A DNA stretch of 24,528 nt from Gammaproteobacteria bacterium (lineage in GTDB: Bacteria > Pseudomonadota > Gammaproteobacteria > Chromatiales > Chromatiaceae). The notes beneath the pieces were generated by a model that saw only the letters and a program-made list of their open reading frames with translations, made no database searches and had not been told where the DNA came from. The stretch covers positions 1-24,528 of the forward strand of contig JABDQZ010000045.1 in NCBI GenBank assembly GCA_013041975.1, given 5' to 3'. A program made the translations under genes and the position numbers. The stretch's first letter is position 1. Each line of letters starts with the position of its first letter. Positions 1-6,317 of the stretch are shown piece after piece.

Positions 1-20
1 ACTGTAAGTTTGGTGTTCAT
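1..20 (-). CDS. Truncated 5' end of an unidentified gene
   Basis: The complement begins with ATG at position 20 and reads M-N-T-K-L-T before the window ends. A good Shine-Dalgarno (AGGAG, spacer of 7 nt) lies just upstream, and a promoter with a tandem regulator site lies about 90 bp upstream, so a real gene start is likely. Six residues cannot identify the product. It follows the histidine kinase gene on the same strand but appears to have its own promoter. Its regulatory site matches the one before the PepSY operon and the cytochrome b561-like gene, so it probably belongs to the same response. Confidence 0.6.
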
Positions 21-94
21 TTTCAATCTCCTACAATCAACAACTGTCTTCATTCCCATGAAAATTTACTTGACCGTTTTCCCTGTCTATTATT

Positions 95-127
95 ATCTTA
101 TTAGGAGAAGCTGAAACTAAGCTGAAA
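95..127 (-). promoter_or_regulatory. Tandem response-regulator site plus -10, copy 1
   Basis: Read on the minus strand, TTTCAG (127-122), 5 nt, TTTCAG (116-111), 10 nt, then the -10-like hexamer TAAGAT (100-95). The repeat period of 11 bp is one helical turn, as expected for a head-to-tail dimer of an OmpR-family regulator. The proximal half-site sits where a -35 element would be, which suggests activation. The downstream gene is the truncated one starting at 20. Two further copies with identical geometry lie at 2508-2540 and 2664-2696. That the neighbouring response regulator binds here is inference. Confidence 0.65.
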
Positions 128-150
128 AGCACATACAGTGCTCAGAATAA

Positions 151-1479
151 TCAATGAAGTTGTGCTAACGGAATTGCCACACTCACTTGTAAGCCGCCCA
201 TTTCTTTTGATTTTGCATATTCAATCGTTCCGGAATAGTCACTCACAATATCATGGACAATGGAAAGCCCCAGACCTGAGCCAGATTTATTCTCATCAAT
301 TCTGACACCGCGCTTAACCATGTCTGCAATTTCCTCTTCAGTAGCTCCAGGTCCGTTGTCTGAAATTGAGATAAATAGTTTGTCTTCGGTTTTTATATCT
401 ATATACACAGCTGTATAAGTCCAATTGCAGGCATTATCGAGCAGGTTACCTAACAGCTCCAACATATCTTCATGGTCAACGGGTAAGTTTTTATCAGGCA
501 AGGAATTATGCTGAATGTCTATTTGGCGTTCATGATAAATTTGTAGCAATGCTTGAATCAGGTCTGGGATATCTTTTGAGGGGTTAAAATATCGCCCGGC
601 ATCACCACTTGCTAGCCGAGCTCTTTTTAGTTCTCTATCGATCAGATTGCGTATTCGTGACAAATTATCTGACAAATTCTTTTTTTCAGGCTCTGTAACT
701 GACAAGTGATCGATTTCATAGGTCATAAGGCTGATTGGAGATTTAAGGGCATGAGCCAGATTGCCTAGCGCATCTCGCGAACGCCTCAATCTTTTCTGCA
801 GTTGCTTTAAAAGACGATTAATTTCTATGGTGACAGGTTGTACCTCGGTTGGTCCTATGTCTGAAAGTTGCTGTAATTCACCACTAGAAATCTGTTTGAT
901 TTCATCCCTGACTTTATCCAGTTCACGAAAACCTTTTCTTAAAATATATCTCTGACTCAAGATAATGATCAGTGCTGCCAGGATGAGAGTTACGAAAGAA
1001 ATGAGCTGATAAAAACGTATCTGAGACTCAAGCGGTTCAATGTTTTCTGCAACGGATAAGGTAAACTTCAAGTCGTTCTTTTCATAACCGGCTGATCGGA
1101 CAAGCAACATCTGCTCATCAGGACCAGTCAATGAGTAAGTTTCGATTTTGCTAACTGGAACTTCATGAGTTTCAAAACTGTAATCCCAGGTTGATCTTGA
1201 GTTGAGGCGAAAGCCATCGCTGAAAATTAACTGGAAATAATGCCCCGAATAAGGCTGTTGATAGATAGGTGTTATTCGGCCCTCTCGTATGCGGGTAAGG
1301 CCTTTGGGATTTTTCCAGACGGCCGCAAGTAGTGCTTCGGCATCATGCTCAAGGCGCGTAAATACATAAGATTCACTCAGACTTTTTACTGCTAATACAG
1401 AAAATAGCAGAATGACTGAAAACGCCACAATCAACAGTATGCTCAGACCAGCAACGACCTTTCTCTCAAGCGATCTCAA
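151..1479 (-). CDS. Sensor histidine kinase, PhoQ/QseC-like
   Basis: Inner-membrane sensor kinase of 442 aa that should phosphorylate the adjacent OmpR-type regulator. The protein has a transmembrane helix at about residues 10-31, a periplasmic sensor of about 120 residues, a second helix at about 157-178 and a HAMP-like linker. The H-box (NLAHALKSP, phospho-acceptor His243) follows, then an N-box (LLGNLLDNACN), a G1 box (SDNGPGA) and a G2 box (GSGLGLSIV). The HALKSP form resembles the PhoQ group. Its start overlaps the regulator's stop by 4 nt, so translation is probably coupled. The signal is unknown; the PepSY protein encoded first in the operon could modulate the periplasmic domain, as inferred from similar three-gene systems. 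The catalytic motifs are all intact. Confidence 0.93.
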   Translation of the reverse strand: MRSLERKVVAGLSILLIVAFSVILLFSVLAVKSLSESYVFTRLEHDAEALLAAVWKNPKGLTRIREGRITPIYQQPYSGHYFQLIFSDGFRLNSRSTWDYSFETHEVPVSKIETYSLTGPDEQMLLVRSAGYEKNDLKFTLSVAENIEPLESQIRFYQLISFVTLILAALIIILSQRYILRKGFRELDKVRDEIKQISSGELQQLSDIGPTEVQPVTIEINRLLKQLQKRLRRSRDALGNLAHALKSPISLMTYEIDHLSVTEPEKKNLSDNLSRIRNLIDRELKRARLASGDAGRYFNPSKDIPDLIQALLQIYHERQIDIQHNSLPDKNLPVDHEDMLELLGNLLDNACNWTYTAVYIDIKTEDKLFISISDNGPGATEEEIADMVKRGVRIDENKSGSGLGLSIVHDIVSDYSGTIEYAKSKEMGGLQVSVAIPLAQLH

Positions 1480-2141
1480 GGATTGCTCCTGAACAAATAG
1501 CCCTGGCCACGTTGTGTCTCAATGTATTCACGCCCAATTTTTTCTCTTAAACGACGCACATAGACTTCCAGTACATTGCTATCCCTATCGTGATCCCATT
1601 CATAGACATGGTCGGTTAATCGCTGTTTAGATAGCAGTTTGTCAGGGTTCATCATCAGGTAACGCAATAGTTTAAACTCTGTGCCTGTGAGAGGCCGGGT
1701 CTGCCCATCGGGAAAACTGATTTGCTGGCGATCTTCATCAAGCATAAATCCTGCAACAGACAATTCTGGCTGTGATCTGCCAGTGCTTCTTCGTATCAGT
1801 GCATTAATGCGTGCTGACAGCTCTTCAAAATGAAAGGGTTTTCCCAAGTAATCATCCGCACCTGATTTCAGACCCTGAACGCGATCAGTCCAGGTGTCTC
1901 TTGCAGTTAGAATCAATACGGGAATATCCAGCTTTTTTTCACGCCATGTTTTTAGAACGTCGATACCGGGTTTGCCAGGCAGCCCCAGATCAAGAATGAT
2001 GGCATCATATACGCCATCAAAGGCTAGAAATTCCGCTTCTGAACCATCATGTGAAGTATCAACGGCAAATCCTTCCCGGCGCAGATCATTTGCGATGCCT
2101 TGTGCAAGTTCAATATCATCTTCTACCAGCAGTAGACGCAA
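1476..2141 (-). CDS. OmpR/PhoB-family response regulator
   Basis: DNA-binding response regulator of 221 aa. The receiver domain (about 1-115) has the acidic pair at E7-D8-D9, phospho-acceptor Asp51 in the context LDLGLPG, the switch Thr in LTARD, and the conserved Lys in GKPF. The winged-helix domain (about 125-218) ends with the recognition-helix region (SNVLEVYVRRLREKIG) and the usual RGQGYLF hairpin. It directly abuts the upstream PepSY gene and overlaps the kinase gene by 4 nt, so all three are one transcription unit. Three tandem TTTCAG-N5-TTTCAG sites with 11-bp period near neighbouring gene starts are good candidates for its binding sites, one of them autoregulatory. Close relatives include the QseB, PmrA and PhoP groups; the sequence does not settle which. 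Confidence 0.94.
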   Translation of the reverse strand: MRLLLVEDDIELAQGIANDLRREGFAVDTSHDGSEAEFLAFDGVYDAIILDLGLPGKPGIDVLKTWREKKLDIPVLILTARDTWTDRVQGLKSGADDYLGKPFHFEELSARINALIRRSTGRSQPELSVAGFMLDEDRQQISFPDGQTRPLTGTEFKLLRYLMMNPDKLLSKQRLTDHVYEWDHDRDSNVLEVYVRRLREKIGREYIETQRGQGYLFRSNP

Positions 2142-2474
2142 TTAATCTCTCCTGGGCTCTGTTAATGGGTCGCCTGTCATAGCGTCAAAATATTGCTCAA
2201 AGACCCTGCCTTCAGCATCAAGAAATTCTAGTTCATAGACCAGTTTTCCATGTTCTCTTTCCAGTTCAGCTTCCAGAATTTTCACTTCAGTCAGACCTGC
2301 TTTATTTATCAGTTCATACAAAGCAATGATTTCACCTCGATTTTTCAAATCTCTGACTTCATCATGGTCATCTGAGGCAAAGACAGGCAACCAGCTATAG
2401 AAAACAATCAATCCAGCCATGAGCATGGTAGCTACCAGTGTTCGGAGAATATAATTTTTTCGGTTTTTAAACAT
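2142..2474 (-). CDS. Secreted PepSY-domain protein
   Basis: Small exported protein of 110 aa and first gene of a PepSY-regulator-kinase operon. Residues 1-34 form a basic start, a hydrophobic core and a probable signal cleavage near VFASDD. The mature part (about 35-110) has the PepSY pattern: a helix (IIALYELINKAG), beta strands (KILEAELEREHGKLVYELEFLD), and the ending YFDAMTGDPL typical of PepSY domains. PepSY proteins are known as periplasmic inhibitory or sensing modules; here one probably tunes the kinase (inference from the operon). There is no gap between its stop and the regulator start. Its promoter carries a copy of the tandem operator, so the operon is probably autoregulated. Confidence 0.88.
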   Translation of the reverse strand: MFKNRKNYILRTLVATMLMAGLIVFYSWLPVFASDDHDEVRDLKNRGEIIALYELINKAGLTEVKILEAELEREHGKLVYELEFLDAEGRVFEQYFDAMTGDPLTEPRRD

Positions 2475-2507
2475 AATTTTTACTCAAGCAGATTTCAGGT
2501 TACTTAA

Positions 2508-2540
2508 AGCATAACGGCTAAAGCTGAAATAAAACTGAAA
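2508..2540 (-). promoter_or_regulatory. Tandem response-regulator site plus -10, copy 2
   Basis: On the minus strand, TTTCAG (2540-2535), 5 nt, TTTCAG (2529-2524), 10 nt, then -10-like TATGCT (2513-2508). The predicted transcript starts near 2501 and the PepSY gene ATG lies at 2474. Spacing and orientation are identical to the other two copies. It probably drives the PepSY-regulator-kinase operon and so forms an autoregulatory loop. Confidence 0.7.
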
Positions 2541-2663
2541 AATCATAAAAATACCCTAATCAGGGTGCACAAAGGAAATATGAAGAAGGATTGCTCGATT
2601 TACAGGAATGCTGAAAGCAAGTGGTTAGCTGTCTGAATTTGATACCTGCACAATTTTCTATAT

Positions 2664-2696
2664 TTTCAGCCTGGTTTCAGGCTGGTCCGTTAGATT
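2664..2696 (+). promoter_or_regulatory. Tandem response-regulator site plus -10, copy 3
   Basis: On the plus strand, TTTCAG (2664-2669), 5 nt, TTTCAG (2675-2680), 10 nt, then -10-like TAGATT (2691-2696). The predicted start of transcription is near 2703, 24 nt before the ATG of the cytochrome b561-like gene. With copy 2 it makes a divergent control region, each gene having its own operator. Confidence 0.7.
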
Positions 2697-2726
2697 ATCA
2701 GCATTCAACACAAATACTGAGCAAAA

Positions 2727-3296
2727 ATGGAACATTCAAATAAGATTAAAGTCTGGGATCCACTGGTTCGTTTTTTCCACTGGTCGTTAGTTGCTGCTTT
2801 TTTAATTGCCTACCTCACTGAAGAGGAGCTGTTGCTTGCACACACTTGGGCAGGGTATATGGTACTGGCACTGGTATTGATCAGGGTTGTATGGGGCTTT
2901 GTTGGCACCCAATATGCCCGATTTTCAGATTTTCTCTATAAGCCTGCAACTATCATCCAGTTCCTTAAAGACACGATGTCACTGAAAGCAAAGCGCTACT
3001 TTGGGCACAATCCGGCCGGTGGTGCCATGGTAGTGGTGTTGCTGGTAATTTTGATTGCCACAGCCGGATCAGGGATCTTGCTATTGGGAGCAGAAGACCA
3101 GTCAGGACCCGCGGCTACTTTCTTTGAACAAAACCGCTATTTCTGGGCAGAGATACTTGAAGAGCTTCATGAATTCTTTGCCAACTTCAGTATTTTACTG
3201 GTTGTTGTTCATATCGCGGGGGTTCTTGTTGAAAGCCTGATTCATGGTGAAAACCTTGTGTCAGCCATGTTGACTGGACTAAAGCCCCGTAAATAA
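2727..3296 (+). CDS. Cytochrome b561-like membrane protein
   Basis: Integral membrane b-type cytochrome of 189 aa, matching the Ni/Fe-hydrogenase-type and bacterial b561 family of di-heme four-helix proteins. Four main hydrophobic helices are visible, with candidate heme-ligand histidines at about His18 (RFFHWS), His39 (LAHTW), His148 (ELHEFF) and His162 (VVHIAG). The motif GHNPAGGAM between helices 2 and 3 is typical of the family. It could pass electrons between the quinone pool and a periplasmic partner. In other bacteria such genes sit beside cytochrome c genes and a two-component system, so the truncated gene at the left edge may be a partner, which is speculative. It is divergent from the PepSY operon and has the same type of operator. 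Confidence 0.88.
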   Translation: MEHSNKIKVWDPLVRFFHWSLVAAFLIAYLTEEELLLAHTWAGYMVLALVLIRVVWGFVGTQYARFSDFLYKPATIIQFLKDTMSLKAKRYFGHNPAGGAMVVVLLVILIATAGSGILLLGAEDQSGPAATFFEQNRYFWAEILEELHEFFANFSILLVVVHIAGVLVESLIHGENLVSAMLTGLKPRK

Positions 3297-3646
3297 GAAA
3301 TTTCATCCTGGCACTAGGAAATTACATTACCTATTATTAACCTTTCTGATTTTTCAATTGCCAGGAACAGTATTAACGATAATCAGCGGGTCAAAGTGAT
3401 TTTCAGCGAAAGTGTCTAAAATCGGTTACAGCTCTGCTCTGACACCCAAAATTCTCTTGCGGATGACTGCTAGCGGAAAAGCAGAGGTGTGTACGGAAAA
3501 CTAGCACTTGGAACTGTCGAGATGCGCATCAATCTCCGGTCAGAACGGCTTGATTCAAAATAGTCCGTCATTTTGACATGGAATGTTTTATCATCATGAT
3601 AGAAGTCTTTTCAAGGTACCTCGTTAACACTAGAGTATTAATCAGC
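3297..3646. other. 350-bp gap before the MMPL gene
   Basis: No credible gene, RNA or repeat element is visible here. The first part is AT-rich trailer behind the cytochrome gene. A 7-bp inverted pair (CCTGGCA at 3307-3313, TGCCAGG at 3359-3365) has a 45-nt loop and no T-run, so it is a poor terminator candidate. The 3' part holds a candidate promoter for the transporter at 3573-3600. Confidence 0.5.
3573..3600 (+). promoter_or_regulatory. Candidate sigma70 promoter for the MMPL transporter
   Basis: A perfect -35 TTGACA (3573-3578) is followed after 16 nt by CATGAT (3595-3600, four of six consensus -10 bases). Transcription would begin near 3607, which argues that the first ATG of the open frame (3578) is not used and that translation begins at 3647. 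Confidence 0.4.
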
Positions 3647-6133
3647 ATGAGCATAAGCAAGCAAGATCATTTTGCTGGAATCATTGAGCAGTATGAAGCC
3701 CTGGTTTTGGATAGGCCGGTTTTATCATTGTTTCTGCTTTGTGTGATGCTGGTTGTATTTGTGCTGTATATCCCAAAGTTTGAGTTAGATGTTTCGGCTG
3801 ATTCTCTTGTCCTTGAAAATGATGCTGATCTTGAGTATTACCGGAACATTCGTGCGCGTTACGGTTCAGACGATTACCTGATCATTACCTATACGGCTGA
3901 GGGAGATCTGTTTTCCGGGCAAAACCTTCAGCATATCCGTGAATTACGCGATCGCATACAGGCCATTGAGGGTATTGAATCAGTGGCCAGTATTCTGGAT
4001 GTCCCCTTGCTTGAAAGTCCCCCCATTTCTCTGAATGAACTGAGAGACGGAGCGCCAACCCTGGAGCAGGCCAGTACAGATGTTGAGCTAGCCAGGCAGG
4101 AACTGCAAACAAGCCCGCTTTACAGGAATCGCCTGTTGAGTGCGGATGGAGGAACCTGTGCCATTCAAGTCAATCTGTCACGTGATGAGGCCTACCATCA
4201 ATTGCGCCAGCAACGTAATGCATTACGGGAAAAGAAGCTGTCGGGTGAGTTGACTGCTGCACAGCTCAAGCAACTGAATGAGGTCAGTGAGGAATTTGAC
4301 CTTGTCAGTAAAGGGGTAATGGACAGGGAGGAAGAGGTTATCCGGCAGGTTCGCACCGTACTGGCAGATTTTCAGCAATATGCCGAACTTCACCTGGGCG
4401 GTGTGCCGATGATTGTTTCAGATATGATGGGTTTTATTCGTCATGACCTGGCTGTTTTTGGGTTGGGGGTACTGGGCATTCTAGCAGTGATGCTGGCCAT
4501 CGTTTTCAGGCAGCTACGCTTTGTGATTTTACCGTTATTGACAGCGGCTGCAGTCAGTCTAGTTACTGTAGGTTTTCTGGGTATGGTGGGTTGGCCTGTG
4601 ACTGTTGTTTCTTCCAATTTCCTGGCACTAGTGCTGATCTTTAGCCTGTCACTGATTATTCATCTTATTGTCCGTTACCGGGAATTGCACCTTCAAAAGC
4701 CGGATGCCGAACAACGTTGGCTGGTCAGTACCACGCTTAGGGCCAAAGCTGCACCCTGTTTTTTTACTGTGCTGACTACGATGGTGGCGTTCGCATCTTT
4801 GGTTGTCAGTGGTATTCGGCCGGTCATTGATTTTGGTTGGATCATGGTCTTTGCATTATCGGCATCAATGTTTCTGTCATTTAGCCTTTTTCCATCAATG
4901 CTGATGTTGATGCAGCCAGGTAAACCTCAACAGGGCAAGGACATCACTGGCCTGATTATGACGACTTTTGCCCGTCTGGTCGATCATCATGACAGGAAGC
5001 TGTTGATTTTCGCAGGACTACTGCTTGTGCTTGGCGTTGCAGGTGTTACTCGCCTGACGGTTGAAAACCGCTTTATTGACTATTTTCATTCATCAACTGA
5101 AATCTATCAGGGTATGAAGCTGATTGATGAAAAACTTGGAGGTACAACACCATTAGACGTGATTATCGATGCGCCTGTTGAAGAGCCATCTGAAGAGGAA
5201 TGGGAAGAAGATCCATTGTTTGAAGATGACTATGCAGATGCAGGTATTACTGCTAGCAGCTACTGGTTTAACACTTATATGCTTGAGGAAATCGGAGCCA
5301 TTCATCAATATCTGGATGAACTGCCTGAGACAGGAAAAGTCCTGTCACTTGATACTACCAATAGAATCCTGGATAAGTTAGACGAACAAAAAATGCTGGA
5401 TAATTTTTTCCTGTCACTTGTCCACAAGCGTATGCCTGAGGAAATCAAGTCACAGGTCATCAATCCATACTTGTCAGATGATGGACAACAGACACGTTTT
5501 TCAATTCGTGTTTATGAATCTGATACCCAACTCAATCGCAAGGAGCTACTGGATAAAATACGGACTTACCTGGGCACTGAAAGAGGGCAATACGGAGAAC
5601 AGGTGCATCTCAGTGGTATGGTGGTTTTATACAATAACTTGCTGCAAAGTCTATTTTATTCCCAGATTCAAACGCTTGGCTTTGTGTTCCTGGTCATTAT
5701 GTTGACTTTTGCAGTTGTGTTTCGTTCCTTCAAGGTTGCGTTTATCGCCATTATTCCCAATATACTACCCGCAATACTGGTATTGGGTGCACTAGGTGGC
5801 CTGGGAATCCCTCTGGATATCATGACGATTACCATTGCAGCGATTGCGGTTGGTATTTCAGTCGATGACACAATTCATTACATTTACCGCTATCAAAAAG
5901 AATGGAAGAAAGATGGTGATTACCGCTCCGCCATGTTTCGCTCACACAACAGTATCGGTCGAGCAATGTATTACACGACGATGACAATCTCGATAGGTTT
6001 TATTGTGATGGTGTTGTCGAATTTCATCCCAACTGTTTACTTCGGCCTGTTTACGGCCTTTGCCATGATTAGTGCTTTGTTAGCCAATGTCACCATATTG
6101 GCTGCCTTGATGAAAATCGTAAAACCCTACTGA
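3647..6133 (+). CDS. MMPL/RND-superfamily transporter
   Basis: Large inner-membrane permease, 828 aa from the chosen ATG; the frame is open back to 3578. It has the duplicated RND plan: helix 1 at about residues 26-44, a periplasmic domain to about 265, a five-helix bundle at about 267-416, helix 7 at about 452-470, a second periplasmic domain, and a final bundle from about 675 to the end. The second periplasmic domain opens with a strongly acidic stretch at about 510-532. The second bundle has the family signature AVGISVDDTIHYIYRY. There is no adjacent membrane-fusion or outer-membrane partner gene, which fits the standalone MMPL/HpnN-like exporters of lipids or hydrophobic compounds better than tripartite drug pumps. 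The substrate is unknown. The start at 3647 is preferred because a promoter overlaps the upstream ATG codons, although its Shine-Dalgarno is weak. Confidence 0.9.
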   Translation: MSISKQDHFAGIIEQYEALVLDRPVLSLFLLCVMLVVFVLYIPKFELDVSADSLVLENDADLEYYRNIRARYGSDDYLIITYTAEGDLFSGQNLQHIRELRDRIQAIEGIESVASILDVPLLESPPISLNELRDGAPTLEQASTDVELARQELQTSPLYRNRLLSADGGTCAIQVNLSRDEAYHQLRQQRNALREKKLSGELTAAQLKQLNEVSEEFDLVSKGVMDREEEVIRQVRTVLADFQQYAELHLGGVPMIVSDMMGFIRHDLAVFGLGVLGILAVMLAIVFRQLRFVILPLLTAAAVSLVTVGFLGMVGWPVTVVSSNFLALVLIFSLSLIIHLIVRYRELHLQKPDAEQRWLVSTTLRAKAAPCFFTVLTTMVAFASLVVSGIRPVIDFGWIMVFALSASMFLSFSLFPSMLMLMQPGKPQQGKDITGLIMTTFARLVDHHDRKLLIFAGLLLVLGVAGVTRLTVENRFIDYFHSSTEIYQGMKLIDEKLGGTTPLDVIIDAPVEEPSEEEWEEDPLFEDDYADAGITASSYWFNTYMLEEIGAIHQYLDELPETGKVLSLDTTNRILDKLDEQKMLDNFFLSLVHKRMPEEIKSQVINPYLSDDGQQTRFSIRVYESDTQLNRKELLDKIRTYLGTERGQYGEQVHLSGMVVLYNNLLQSLFYSQIQTLGFVFLVIMLTFAVVFRSFKVAFIAIIPNILPAILVLGALGGLGIPLDIMTITIAAIAVGISVDDTIHYIYRYQKEWKKDGDYRSAMFRSHNSIGRAMYYTTMTISIGFIVMVLSNFIPTVYFGLFTAFAMISALLANVTILAALMKIVKPY

Positions 6134-6270
6134 AAGTACTTCTCATAGCGACTCGGTGTTTTTTATAAAAAAGAATTAAATTCGCTTAAGAAAATACCGG
6201 ACAGGTCGATTATATGAGTAAATATATTCAGCGCGGTTATATGTTCTGTCAAACATGGAGGTGCTTTAAA

Positions 6271-6312
6271 TTGATGATTAATCGCGGATCATTAATTCCT
6301 GACTATACATAG
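6271..6312 (+). other. Possible 13-codon leader ORF before the c-di-GMP enzyme
   Basis: A strong Shine-Dalgarno (GGAGGTG, 6257-6263) is followed 7 nt later by TTG and then ATG, opening a 13-codon frame that stops at 6312. The next gene begins at a TTG 5 nt further on and has no ribosome site of its own. The arrangement is compatible with translational coupling. It could also be chance in an AT-rich gap. Confidence 0.2.
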
Positions 6313-6317
6313 ATAAA

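Noticed and set aside
3307..3365. Inverted pair CCTGGCA/TGCCAGG as terminator of the cytochrome gene
   Set aside because: Loop of 45 nt and no T-run.
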